Part shown: one piece after another, positions 1-9,607 of the stretch | Layout: each line of letters opens with the position of its first letter | How positions within the stretch are numbered: position 1 is the stretch's first letter | Origin: Gemmatimonadota bacterium | GTDB lineage: Bacteria > Gemmatimonadota > Gemmatimonadetes > Longimicrobiales > Gaopeijiaceae | NCBI GenBank assembly: GCA_009844885.1 | Contig: VYAQ01000010.1 | Span: forward strand, 1-62,097 | Reading direction: 5' to 3' | Length of the DNA: 62,097 nucleotides | Program-made: the position numbers and the translations under genes | The notes under the pieces: generated by a model | The model's input: only the letters and a program-made list of their open reading frames with translations | The model's database searches: none | Told to the model about the DNA's origin: nothing

Positions 1-1118
1 TGCCCGCCCCCAACGTGCGCCCCGACCCCGAGACGGGGGATGTCGACATCATCTTCAACGTCGCCGAGAAGCAAACGGGTTCGGTGCAGTTCGGAACGGC
101 CGTGGGAGGCGGCGTCGGGCTTTCGGGGTTCCTCGGGTACGATCAGCCAAACCTCTTCGGACAGGCCAAGGCGGGCAGCATCCGGTGGGACTTCGGGCGC
201 TACATCAACAGTTTCACGCTAAGTATCACCGATCCCGCGCTTTGGCAGTCCACGGTAAGCGGCTCGCTCTCGCTGTTCGACTCCACCGACCGCTTCTACC
301 AGTTTGCGACCGGACGCAGGCAGCGGCGGGGGTTCTCGACTCGCTTCGGGGTACCGTTCCCGGGCTCGCTGCGAACCAGGGTGTTCTTCGGGTATTCGCT
401 TTCCCGCACGAGCTACGAGTCCTTCCGCAGTTCGGAGGACCAGTCGCTGTTCGGACTGCCTCCGGGAACCCTGAGTTCCTTCTCGCTGGGCATCACCCGC
501 CAGACCCTGAACCATCCGCTGTTCCCGACCGCCGGTTCCATGCAAACCTGGAACGTGGAGTTGAATGGCGGACCTCTCGGGGGAGCCGGAGACTTCGTCA
601 AGCACACCGGGCAGGCGCAGTGGATGATCCCGATCGGGGGACTCGGCGGCGACGGGGCCAGTCCGGGGGGCGTCCAGTTCGCGCTTGGGCTCAGCCTGCG
701 CGGCGGTGCGCTCTTCGGAGATGCCTCCCGCTTCCCGTTCGAGTCCTTCTGGATGGGTGGCGTGCAGTTCGGGCAACCGCTGCGCGGCTATGACGAAACA
801 TCCATCACACCGCGGGGCTACTACGCGGAGCGCGGGGGCGGAATCGCCCAGATCGATCGCCTCGGGAACGCCTACTTCTCTGCAACGGCCGAATACAAGG
901 CCGTGATCAACTCCAATATCGGGCTCTCGGCGTTCTTCGATGCCGGTAACCTTTGGGACGGTCCGGGAGACATCAACACGTCCCGGCTCTTTCGTGGGGC
1001 CGGCTTCGGGGTGCAACTGGTAACGCCGTTCGGTCCGATCGGATTGGACTACGCCTACGGGTTCGACAAGCCCGAACCGGGGTGGCAGCTACATTTCAAG
1101 ATGGGACCGAACTTCTAG
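1..1118 (+). CDS. bamA: Outer-membrane protein assembly factor BamA, C-terminal part (5' truncated by window edge)
   Basis: The gene is open from the first base (codons in frame from position 3), so only the last ~371 residues are seen. They begin with the end of a POTRA-like stretch (DIIFNVAEK) and then give the Omp85/D15 beta-barrel: alternating Gly/aromatic strands and a terminal Phe (MGPNF), the usual barrel-insertion signal. BamA folds and inserts beta-barrel proteins in the outer membrane. It is followed after 98 nt by skp and then the lpx genes, the classical bamA-skp-lpxD order, which supports BamA over the paralogue TamA. The GTG at 15 is an internal codon, not a start. Confidence 0.93.
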   Translation, partial: PAPNVRPDPETGDVDIIFNVAEKQTGSVQFGTAVGGGVGLSGFLGYDQPNLFGQAKAGSIRWDFGRYINSFTLSITDPALWQSTVSGSLSLFDSTDRFYQFATGRRQRRGFSTRFGVPFPGSLRTRVFFGYSLSRTSYESFRSSEDQSLFGLPPGTLSSFSLGITRQTLNHPLFPTAGSMQTWNVELNGGPLGGAGDFVKHTGQAQWMIPIGGLGGDGASPGGVQFALGLSLRGGALFGDASRFPFESFWMGGVQFGQPLRGYDETSITPRGYYAERGGGIAQIDRLGNAYFSATAEYKAVINSNIGLSAFFDAGNLWDGPGDINTSRLFRGAGFGVQLVTPFGPIGLDYAYGFDKPEPGWQLHFKMGPNF

Positions 1119-1216
1119 GACGAACCGCAAGGCGGAAGACCACCTCACCAACAATGCTGCCGTTCTCGCCTGCCGGGAACGGCGTGATCCGAATTTCATC
1201 GGAGGAGTCGAAAATA

Positions 1217-1744
1217 ATGAGCATTTCCCGGATGGGCATGGCCGCAGTGCTGGTGCTGCTGTCGGCGGGTACCGTGCAGGCCCAGGCGGCCAGGGTCGGA
1301 TACGTCAATTCCGACCAGGTGCTCGCCGAGTATGAGCCGGCGCAGGAAGCGCGGCTGGGACTCGAGGCCGCCCGGCAGGAGGGCGAATCGGAGTTGCAAC
1401 TCCTGGACCGCGGATTGCGGGCCGCCTTCGACGAGTACCAGCAGCAGGCGATGACCATGACCCCGGAGGCGCGCCAGGCAAGGGAGCTGGAGCTCCAGAA
1501 CCAGCAGCAGGCCCTCCAGAGCAGAACCCAGGAACTGCAGATCCAGTTCCAGGAGCGTCAGGCAGAGCTGCTCCAACCCATCATGGAGAGGGTCACGGCG
1601 GTGATCGAGGAGATCCGCGTTGAGGGCGGCTACGCGCTGATCCTCGATTCGGCGTCGCAGGCGATACTCGCAGGGGATCCGGCGCTGGACCTGACGCAGG
1701 AAGTCCTCAACCGGCTGCAGGCGGATCCCTCGCCCGGAGGGTGA
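1217..1744 (+). CDS. skp: OmpH/Skp-family periplasmic chaperone
   Basis: 175 residues. The ATG at 1217 is chosen because it begins a clean signal peptide (hydrophobic VLVLLSAGTVQAQA); the open frame continues upstream to 953 but only as antisense-like Arg-rich sequence inside bamA. After cleavage comes the family start (ARVGYVNSDQVL) and then a long Glu/Gln-rich helical region, residues ~45-130, typical of the Skp coiled-coil tentacles. Skp holds unfolded outer-membrane proteins in the periplasm on their way to BamA, which matches its place directly after bamA. Length is normal for the family. Confidence 0.93.
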   Translation: MSISRMGMAAVLVLLSAGTVQAQAARVGYVNSDQVLAEYEPAQEARLGLEAARQEGESELQLLDRGLRAAFDEYQQQAMTMTPEARQARELELQNQQQALQSRTQELQIQFQERQAELLQPIMERVTAVIEEIRVEGGYALILDSASQAILAGDPALDLTQEVLNRLQADPSPGG

Positions 1745-1796
1745 TGGGGACCGCGAAGATCTGCGGTTGCGATCGCCGCTCGCGTGAGAGGCGTGG

Positions 1797-2839
<1,043 letters not shown>

Positions 2840-2840
<1 letters not shown>

Positions 2841-4126
2841 TGGCGCACGAGAGACAGCATACCGTTGCCGGCGACGCGCAGGTGCGGGGGATCGGAGTGC
2901 ACTCGGGAGAGGTGGCGACACTGATCATCCGTCCGGCGCCCGAAGGCACGGGTACCGTGTTCGTGCGGACGGACATCGATGGCGCGCCTGTGATCCCGGC
3001 GCGTCTGGACCACGTCACACGCACCGAACTCGGCGTCGGGCTTGGCGCCGACGGGGTCGAGGTGCTCACCGTGGAGCACGTGCTGGCAGCCCTGACGGCG
3101 GCCGGGGTGGACAACGTCCGGCTCGAACTGCACGGACCGGAGGTGCCCATTCTGGACGGCAGCTTCGCCCCATACCTCGATGCGCTCCAGCGGGTGGGGC
3201 GAACGGCTCAGTCGCTTCCCGCAGAGATCATCCACGTGCCGGAGGCGCTCACGGTTGGAACCGACCCCGAGGCATCGTACGTCGTTCTGCCCCGTGACGG
3301 CCTTCTGATCTCGGCCACGATCGAGTTCGATCACGCGGCCATCGGCTGGCAGCACGGCGCGTTCCCGATCGACGGGGACAGCTTCGCCCGGGAGCTGGCG
3401 CCCGCTCGCACCTTCGGCTTCGAGGCGGACGCGGACGCCCTGCACGCCAGGGGCCTGGCGCGGGGGGCCTCGCTGGAGAACACGGTCGTGGTCGGCGAGG
3501 ACGGCGTGATGAACCCCGATCTGCGCTTCCCGGACGAGTTCCTCCGCCACAAGGTGGGGGACATCGTGGGCGATCTGGCCCTTATGGGCGCGAGGTTCAA
3601 CGGCCACGTCGTGGCGAGCCGTCCGAGTCATTCGGGCAACGTCGAGCTGGCGCGCGCGATTCGGGACCGGCATGATCGCGGCGTGCGCGCGCGCATGATC
3701 GACGTGCGCGACATCATGAAACACCTGCCGCACCGCTACCCCATGCTCCTCGTGGACCGCGTGGTCGAATTCGACCCCGGCAAGCGGATCGTAGGGCTGA
3801 AGAACGTGACGATCAACGAGCCCTTCTTCTCCGGTCACTTTCCGGATCATCCGATCATGCCCGGGGTGCTCATCGTCGAAGCGATGGGTCAGGTTGGCGG
3901 CCTGCTGCTGATGGACGCCGTGGAGAACCCGGAGGACAAGGTCGTGTACTTCATGTCGCTCAACAACGTGAAGTGGCGGCGGCCCGTGGTCCCGGGAGAC
4001 CAGGTCCGGTTCGAGCTGACCATGACGAGCCTCCGGCGCAGCGTCTGCAAGATGAAGGGGAAGGGCATGGTGGACGGCAAGGTGGTCGCCGAGGCCGAGA
4101 TGATGGCCAGGATCGTGGATCGGTGA
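2840..4126 (+). CDS. lpxC-fabZ: Bifunctional LpxC deacetylase / FabZ hydroxyacyl-ACP dehydratase fusion
   Basis: 428 residues in one frame. Residues ~1-275 are LpxC, the committed step of lipid A synthesis: zinc ligands His80, His237 and Asp241, catalytic Glu79, with Asp245 and His264 also conserved (HKVGDIVGD, SHSGN). Residues ~285-428 are FabZ, which dehydrates 3-hydroxyacyl-ACP in fatty acid synthesis: HRYPMLLVDR at 298, and hot-dog helix motif FSGHFPDHPIMPG with catalytic His333 and Glu347. All catalytic residues are intact in both halves, so both activities are expected. Such fusions are known in FCB-group bacteria. The fusion ties two enzymes that compete for the same hydroxyacyl-ACP. 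It overlaps lpxA by 4 nt (GTGA). Confidence 0.97.
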
Positions 4127-4932
4127 AGGGCTCTCGCGCGAACCGGGGAGCCGGCGCGGTGGTGCACGCGACGGCGATCGTGAACCGGTCCGCCGAACTG
4201 GGTGACGGCGTCGAGGTCGGGCCGTATGCGATCGTCGGTCCCTCGGTCAGGATCGGCAGGAATACCCGGATCGGGCCCCGCGTACTGATCGAACGGGACA
4301 CCGTCGTGGGCAGCGGCTGCAACGTCGGCAACGGAGCGGTGCTGGGCACGGACCCCCAGGATCTCAAGTACGAGGGCGAACGGACCTTCCTTGAGGTCGG
4401 TGACCGGACGGTCATCCGCGAGTTCGCGACCCTCAACCGCGGCACCGCCGCGTCGGGCAGGACGGTCGTGGGATCGGACTGTCTCCTCATGGCGTACTCC
4501 CACATAGCCCACGATTGTGAACTCGGGAATCATGTGATCGTCTCCAATGCGACCAACATGGCCGGCCACGTGTCGATCGAGGATTGGGCGGTCGTCAGCG
4601 GGCTCGTGGCGATTCACCAGTTTGTTCGCATCGGTGCCCACTCGTTCGTGGGCGGCGCGTCCCGCGTGCCCCAGGATGTGCCCCCCTTCTGTCGCGTGGT
4701 GGGGAACCCCTCGCCGAAGCTGTATGGCCTCAACTCGGTGGGCCTCGAACGCCGGGGGTTGTCGAGCGATGTCCGGCGGCGCCTCAAGAGCGCGTACCGC
4801 ATCCTGTTTCAGTCGGATATCGCGCTGTCCCGGGCGATCCGGCGGGTGGAGAGCCGGGAAGATCTGATGTGCCCGGAGGTGGGTTATTTCCTTGACTTCA
4901 TCCGCAGCAGCAAGCGCGGCATCATCACCTGA
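4123..4932 (+). CDS. lpxA: UDP-N-acetylglucosamine acyltransferase LpxA
   Basis: 269 residues. Start chosen at GTG 4123, in 4-nt overlap with the fabZ stop; the frame is open upstream to 3973 but that part is antisense-like Arg-rich sequence. Hexapeptide beta-helix at ~12-195, then the C-terminal helical domain. His130 (in HIAHDC) matches catalytic His125 of E. coli LpxA, and His149 and His165 are also kept. Gly178 occupies the place of E. coli Gly173, the end of the acyl-chain ruler, which suggests a long (about C14) hydroxyacyl donor; that is inference. First enzyme of lipid A synthesis. The next gene starts 41 nt before its stop. Confidence 0.97.
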   Translation: MKGSRANRGAGAVVHATAIVNRSAELGDGVEVGPYAIVGPSVRIGRNTRIGPRVLIERDTVVGSGCNVGNGAVLGTDPQDLKYEGERTFLEVGDRTVIREFATLNRGTAASGRTVVGSDCLLMAYSHIAHDCELGNHVIVSNATNMAGHVSIEDWAVVSGLVAIHQFVRIGAHSFVGGASRVPQDVPPFCRVVGNPSPKLYGLNSVGLERRGLSSDVRRRLKSAYRILFQSDIALSRAIRRVESREDLMCPEVGYFLDFIRSSKRGIIT

Positions 4933-5995
4933 CTCCCGGCGCCGGGCGCAGCCGCCCGCCATTGGTGTTGTCGGCGTCGGTGCGCTGGGACGGCACCACG
5001 CGCGGGTGGTTCGCGATCTGGAGGGCGTGAGTCACGCGGGCGTCTTCGATGTGGAGCGGCCGCGTTGCCGCGCTGTCGCCGCCGAGCTGGGCGTCGAGGA
5101 GCAGGCGTCGCTCACCGAACTCCTGGAAGCGGCCGACGCGGTCGTGATCGCCGTGCCCACGAGCGGGCACGAGGCGGTGGCCATGGACGCGATCCGGGCC
5201 GGCGTTCACGTGTTCGTGGAGAAGCCGATGGCGGCCAGCCTGGAGGCGGCGGACCGGATGATCGAAGCGGCCGCCGACCGGGACGTGCTGATCCAGGTCG
5301 GACACGTCGAGCGGTTCAACCCGGTGCTCGCAGCCGCACGGCCGCACCTGGACCGCCCGCTCTTCGTGGAGTCACACCGGTTGTCTCCGTTCACGCGCCG
5401 GTCGCTCGATGTGGCGGTCGTTCTCGACCTGATGATTCACGATGTGGATCTTCTGTGCAGTCTGATCGGCAGCCCCGTGGTGCGAATGGCGGCCACCGGC
5501 GTGCCGGTGCTCACGCGTCATGTGGACATCGCCAACGCCCGCCTCGAATTCGAGGGCGGTGCGGTGGCCAATCTGACCGCCAGCCGCGTCTCGGTCACGG
5601 GAGTCCGCAAGCTGCGAGTCTGGCAGCGCTCGGGCTATCTCTCGCTTGACCTGGCCGGGGGACGCGGGGAGTTCTTCCGGCTCAGGGAGGGCGTGTCGCT
5701 GCTCGAGGGGTCCGGGTTGGCCGGGCATGTGTCCTCGTCCGCTGGAGATGTCTCCGCGGCGGCCGGAGATGTCTCCGTTCCTGCCGGACTGTCCTCGATC
5801 GTGGAACGGATCCCCATCACAGGGGACGGCACGGAGCCCCTCATGGCCGAACTGGCGTCGTTCCGGGACGCGTTGCTGGGGCTGGCGCCGCCCCCGGTTA
5901 CGGGCGAGGATGGACGGACAGCCCTTCGACTCGCCCTGGCCATCCAACAACAGATTGAGGACCATGTCGCTAATACGCGTGCGGCGGCGTCGTAA
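4892..5995 (+). CDS. Gfo/Idh/MocA-family NAD(P)-dependent oxidoreductase inside the lpx operon (GnnA-like)
   Basis: 367 residues with TTG start at 4892, overlapping lpxA. Rossmann motif GVVGVGALGRHHA at ~24-36, the family EKP signature (FVEKPMAA, ~110) and a HxxRF/N-type catalytic region (GHVERFNP) are visible; the C-terminal half is the alpha/beta substrate domain. Known precedent: GnnA of Acidithiobacillus and Leptospira, a Gfo/Idh enzyme at the lpxA-lpxB locus, oxidises the 3-OH of UDP-GlcNAc so that GnnB can make the 3-amino sugar for amide-linked lipid A. No aminotransferase lies next to this gene, so the GnnA role is only a hypothesis. Residues ~275-295 hold an in-frame AGDVS repeat absent from normal family members. 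Confidence 0.85.
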   Translation: MTSSAAASAASSPDSRRRAQPPAIGVVGVGALGRHHARVVRDLEGVSHAGVFDVERPRCRAVAAELGVEEQASLTELLEAADAVVIAVPTSGHEAVAMDAIRAGVHVFVEKPMAASLEAADRMIEAAADRDVLIQVGHVERFNPVLAAARPHLDRPLFVESHRLSPFTRRSLDVAVVLDLMIHDVDLLCSLIGSPVVRMAATGVPVLTRHVDIANARLEFEGGAVANLTASRVSVTGVRKLRVWQRSGYLSLDLAGGRGEFFRLREGVSLLEGSGLAGHVSSSAGDVSAAAGDVSVPAGLSSIVERIPITGDGTEPLMAELASFRDALLGLAPPPVTGEDGRTALRLALAIQQQIEDHVANTRAAAS

Positions 5996-6098
5996 ACGCG
6001 AGTGGATCGACGCCCGGAAAGGCAAGTCGCCCACGACCCTCGTCGTGCTGCTGGTGATCGTGATCGGGATCATCTGGTATCTCGGGCGACTCTTCTGA
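5964..6098 (+). CDS. Small basic single-span membrane protein (44 aa), unknown
   Basis: ATG at 5964 lies 32 nt inside the end of the oxidoreductase gene. The product has a very basic N-terminus (RVRRRRKREWIDARKGK) followed by one hydrophobic span (~TTLVVLLVIVIGIIWYLGRLF split around residues 23-44), so it should sit in the inner membrane with its N-terminus in the cytoplasm. The overlap with the upstream gene and position 76 nt before lpxB put it in the lpx operon. I do not recognise a family. The clean amphipathic design makes it likely real, but it is too short to be sure. Confidence 0.55.
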   Translation: MSLIRVRRRRKREWIDARKGKSPTTLVVLLVIVIGIIWYLGRLF

Positions 6099-6174
6099 CG
6101 CGCAATGACGTCGGGGACGCCCCGCCGTGGAAGACATCAGGGAGAATGCCATCGGTGGGGACGCCGACAGTCCA

Positions 6175-7329
6175 ATGACGCGTACCAGTTGTCCACGCCG
6201 GGTGATGATCCTCGCGGGTGAGGCCTCCGGGGACGCGCACGGGGCGCGAGTCGCCACAGGGATTCGCGACAGGTGGCCCGGTGTCGAGATGGTCGGCCTG
6301 GGCGGAGAGCGGATGCGGGCCGCCGGGGTTCGCCTCCTCGCGGGCCTGGACCAGCTCGCGGTCATGGGGTTCGCGGAGGTGCTCGGTCGTTTGCCGTTCT
6401 TTCGAAGGCTGGAGCGACGACTGAAGGGTATGCTGGACCGAGGCGGCCTCGACCTCGTGCTGCCCGTCGACTATCCCGGGCTGAATCTGAGGATCGCCGG
6501 CCACGCCGCGAAGCGGGGGATCCCGGTGGTCTACTACATAGGCCCTCAGGTGTGGGCCTGGAGAGCTGGACGAGCCAGGAAGCTCTCCCGCATTGCGAAT
6601 CGGATCGCTGTCATCCTTCCGTTCGAGCCGGAGCTGTACCGGACTCACGGTGGCAGAGCCGAGTTTGTCGGCCATCCTCTCCTGGAAGACGAGTCGCCAG
6701 GCGACCCTGAGGGCCTGGCGGCCGACCTGGGCCTCGACGTGGCCTTTCCCGTGTTGGCGGTTTTCCCGGGGTCGCGGGAGCAGGAACTGGTCCGCCACGC
6801 CGAGCCCTTTGCGAAGACGGCGCTTGAACTCGGGCGACGAGTTCCGGGCCTGCAGGTCGTGGTGAGCAAGGTCCCGTTCCTTCCCAGGAGCGCCTACCGG
6901 CCGTTCCCGTTCCCCCTGACCGAGGACGGCCCGTCCCTGAGGGCCCTGGCGACGGCGGGGCTCGTCAAGTCCGGAACCGGCACGCTTGAAGCGGCGCTCT
7001 CCGGGATGCCGTTCGCGGTGGCCTACCGCACGCACCCCGTGACCCATTTCCTGGCGCGGCGTCTTGTCCACGTGCCCCATATCTCGCTCGCGAACCTGGT
7101 TGCCGAAGAGCGGGTCGTGCCCGAGTTCATTCAGCGCGAAGCCGCGCCCGGCCCCATGGCCGACGCAATTGAGCCGCTCCTGCACACGGAGTCCCCCGTG
7201 CGTCGCCGCACGCTGGCGGGGCTTGCGCGTGTCCGGGCCGCCCTCGGATCGAAGGGCGCGAGCTCCAGAGTCGTAGATTTAATGGAGGACGTCCTGCGCG
7301 AGACCCGTTGTCGCGAGGTGCAGGCGTGA
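6175..7329 (+). CDS. lpxB: Lipid-A-disaccharide synthase LpxB
   Basis: 384 residues from ATG 6175. This start puts 13 residues before AGEASGD, as in E. coli LpxB; GTG 6127 is an alternative that would add 16 residues. GT-B glycosyltransferase of family 19: N-terminal AGEASGDAHGA, the FAEVLGRLP and YYIGPQVWAWR motifs, and the donor-site region VKSGTGTLEAAL. It joins UDP-2,3-diacylglucosamine and lipid X at the inner face of the inner membrane. Coupled to lpxK by a 4-nt GTGA overlap. Neither lpxH nor lpxI, needed to make lipid X, is in the window. Confidence 0.97.
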   Translation: MTRTSCPRRVMILAGEASGDAHGARVATGIRDRWPGVEMVGLGGERMRAAGVRLLAGLDQLAVMGFAEVLGRLPFFRRLERRLKGMLDRGGLDLVLPVDYPGLNLRIAGHAAKRGIPVVYYIGPQVWAWRAGRARKLSRIANRIAVILPFEPELYRTHGGRAEFVGHPLLEDESPGDPEGLAADLGLDVAFPVLAVFPGSREQELVRHAEPFAKTALELGRRVPGLQVVVSKVPFLPRSAYRPFPFPLTEDGPSLRALATAGLVKSGTGTLEAALSGMPFAVAYRTHPVTHFLARRLVHVPHISLANLVAEERVVPEFIQREAAPGPMADAIEPLLHTESPVRRRTLAGLARVRAALGSKGASSRVVDLMEDVLRETRCREVQA

Positions 7330-8339
7330 TCGCGGCACGGGCGGGGGAGCGCCTGCGAGGCCTGTGGGCCAACAAGAGTCCCGCAGGCGCAGATCGGCTG
7401 CTCGGGGGGTTGCTGGCGCCTGCCGGACACACTTTTCGGCTGGCCGTGGCGGCCAGGAATCGCTGGTACGACCGCCGGCCGCCGGACCTGGCGCCCATCC
7501 CGGTCGTGTCGGTCGGCAACCTCACCGTCGGCGGTACCGGGAAGACGCCCGTGGTACGATGGTTGTGGGACTGGCTCGCCCGGCGGGGAAGCCGCGCGGG
7601 CGTAGTGACCCGCGGCTATGGGGACGACGAGGTGGCATTGTACGGGCGGTGGTTCGGACGCGATGCGGTCTTTGCCGGCTCCGACCGGGTTGCGGGTATC
7701 GGCGCTGCCTGGAGGGACGGCCACGATCTCGCGCTGCTGGACGATGGCTTTCAGCACCGCCGCGCGCCGCGTGCCGTGGACATCCTCCTCGTCGCGGCCG
7801 AGGACCCGTGGCGCGTACGCATGCTCCCGAGCGGACCGTACCGCGAGCCGCTGACGGCCGCCCGGCGGGCCACGCACATTCTGGTGACCCGCAGGACCTC
7901 GGAGCAGTCCGCCGCGGACCGGTGGGTGACCAGGCTTTCGCGGATTGCTCCCGACGTGAGCACTTCCCGGATCGAGATGCGCATGGGGGGGTGGCGCGAC
8001 CTGGCCGGGTTCCCTGTGGCGCCACCCGTAGGCGATGTACTGGCGGTGTGCTCGATCGCGCGCCCGGAAGCGTTTGCGGCCGGCCTGAGCGAACTGCTTC
8101 CGGATTCCGATGTGCGCCTGGCCGCCTTTCCGGACCACCACCGATTCGGTCGCCGGGACATTGCGGTGCTGTCGCGGCGACGTGACGCGCGCACGGTTGT
8201 CTGCACCGCCAAGGACGCCCCAAAGCTGGCGGCGTTTCCGGACTTCGCGCGCTGCTGTGTTGCCGTGGGGTTCGGCGTGGTGGGTGAGCCACGGGGACCA
8301 CTCCGCAGCATGTTGACATCCCTGATTCGGGATTCATGA
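7326..8339 (+). CDS. lpxK: Tetraacyldisaccharide 4'-kinase LpxK
   Basis: 337 residues from GTG 7326, chosen for its 4-nt overlap with the lpxB stop; TTG 7308 is also possible. N-terminal membrane-associating segment, then Walker A in NLTVGGTGKTP (~60), VVTRGYG, LLDDGFQH (Walker B region) and DHHRFG near the C-terminal lobe, all typical of LpxK. It phosphorylates the 4' position of the lipid A disaccharide at the inner membrane. Overlaps rlmH by 4 nt (ATGA). Confidence 0.96.
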   Translation: MIAARAGERLRGLWANKSPAGADRLLGGLLAPAGHTFRLAVAARNRWYDRRPPDLAPIPVVSVGNLTVGGTGKTPVVRWLWDWLARRGSRAGVVTRGYGDDEVALYGRWFGRDAVFAGSDRVAGIGAAWRDGHDLALLDDGFQHRRAPRAVDILLVAAEDPWRVRMLPSGPYREPLTAARRATHILVTRRTSEQSAADRWVTRLSRIAPDVSTSRIEMRMGGWRDLAGFPVAPPVGDVLAVCSIARPEAFAAGLSELLPDSDVRLAAFPDHHRFGRRDIAVLSRRRDARTVVCTAKDAPKLAAFPDFARCCVAVGFGVVGEPRGPLRSMLTSLIRDS

Positions 8340-8800
8340 AGATCTCGGTCATCGCGGTCGGGAAAGCCCGGGGTCTCGGGCCCGCGCTCGCCGAATACGA
8401 ATCTCGCGCGGCGCGCTATTGGCGGCTGGAGGTTGTGGAGGTGCCCCAGGCGCGTGGCAGACTGGCTCCGGCGGTGCTGCCGAGGGAGGCGGAAGCGATC
8501 AGGTCCAGGCTGCGGCCCGGCTTCGTCCGGGTGGCGTTGACGCGCGGCGGCCGGGGATGGTCGTCGGGGGAGATGGCGCGGCGGCTCGAGCGGTTCTCAC
8601 AGGGACCCGAGAGAGGTGTACACTTCCTGATCGGCGGGGCGTTCGGTCTTGCCGACGACCTCAGACACGAGTGTGAATGGGAGCTGTCCCTTTCGTCATT
8701 CACGCTGCCGCACGATTTTGCGCGGCTGGTGCTCATGGAGCAGCTGTACCGGGCGGGAACCATCCTCAGAGGCGAACCCTACCACAAGGGATCGAAGTGA
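8336..8800 (+). CDS. rlmH: 23S rRNA (pseudouridine1915-N3)-methyltransferase RlmH
   Basis: 154 residues, the family's usual length. SPOUT fold with the trefoil-knot SAM motifs FLIGGAFGL (~96-104) and the conserved tail YRAGTILRGEPYHK. RlmH methylates Psi1915 in helix 69 of 23S rRNA of assembled 70S ribosomes. It is held between lpxK and a methyltransferase by 4-nt overlaps on both sides, so it is co-translated with the lipid A genes although its job is unrelated. Confidence 0.96.
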   Translation: MKISVIAVGKARGLGPALAEYESRAARYWRLEVVEVPQARGRLAPAVLPREAEAIRSRLRPGFVRVALTRGGRGWSSGEMARRLERFSQGPERGVHFLIGGAFGLADDLRHECEWELSLSSFTLPHDFARLVLMEQLYRAGTILRGEPYHKGSK

Positions 8801-9540
8801 AGCGCACCCCGTGGTTTCGACACTGGTTCGGTCGAGAATACCTGGCTCTCTATCCGCATCGGGACCGGGCGGAGGCGCGTCGAGCCGTGGCCTTGCTGCG
8901 GGAAACGACCGGCATGGGACCGGGCACCCGTGTTCTGGACCTCGGGTGCGGGGCAGGCAGGCATCTGGAGGAAATGGAGCGAATCGGCTACCGCGCGACC
9001 GGCCTCGACCTGTCTCGCCCGCTGATCGAAGCGGCCCGCTCGTCCGTCCCGGCCGCGCGCCTCGTGCTTGGCGACATGAGGCGGCCACCCTTCCGCACGG
9101 GCTCGTTCGACGTGGTGACATCCTATTTTACTTCATTCGGCTATTTCGACGACGAGGAAGAGGATCTGGGGGTGTTACGCGAGGTGCGGAGGGTTCTGAG
9201 AGCCGGCGGACGGTTCCTTCTCGACTTCCTGAACGCGGACCATGTGGTCGCCAACCTCAAGACCGAGGACCGACGCACGGCATCCGGAATCGACGTGGTC
9301 CAGGAGAGAAGGCTCGTGGATGGGGGACGGATCGTGGAGAAGCGGATCACGCTGATGCCGGCCGAGCCATCGGCGCGGAGGGAGTTCGTCGAGCGCGTGC
9401 GGCTCTACCGTCCGCGTCAGTTGACAGCCATGCTGCAATCGGCAGGCATGATTCCGGGCCCCAGCTTCGGCGGCTACGACAAGACACCGTTCTCGCCCGC
9501 CGCAACACGGTACATTCTGGTAGCCAGGGCCGCGGGATGA
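8797..9540 (+). CDS. Class I SAM-dependent methyltransferase, substrate unknown
   Basis: 247 residues from GTG 8797 (4-nt overlap with rlmH). SAM-binding motif I is RVLDLGCGAGRHL at ~45-57, motif II acidic at GLDLS, then GDMRRPPF and SFDVVTSYFTSFGYF. Methyltransf_25/11-type fold. The upstream extension of the frame to 8677 lies inside rlmH and is discarded. The context (rlmH before, bshC after) does not fix a substrate. Confidence 0.85.
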   Translation: MKRTPWFRHWFGREYLALYPHRDRAEARRAVALLRETTGMGPGTRVLDLGCGAGRHLEEMERIGYRATGLDLSRPLIEAARSSVPAARLVLGDMRRPPFRTGSFDVVTSYFTSFGYFDDEEEDLGVLREVRRVLRAGGRFLLDFLNADHVVANLKTEDRRTASGIDVVQERRLVDGGRIVEKRITLMPAEPSARREFVERVRLYRPRQLTAMLQSAGMIPGPSFGGYDKTPFSPAATRYILVARAAG

Positions 9541-9590
9541 CGGTGCCCTGGCGACGCGCCGCCGTGTGCGCCGCGCGGCCCGGCGCCGGC

Positions 9591-9599
9591 GGGGGAGGG
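9591..9599 (+). promoter_or_regulatory. Strong ribosome binding site of bshC
   Basis: GGGGGAGGG, 8 nt before GTG 9608. It decides the bshC start: the open frame reaches back to a GTG at 9566, but that would add 14 mostly Arg residues with no such site. Confidence 0.7.
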
Positions 9600-9607
9600 C
9601 GCGCGTA

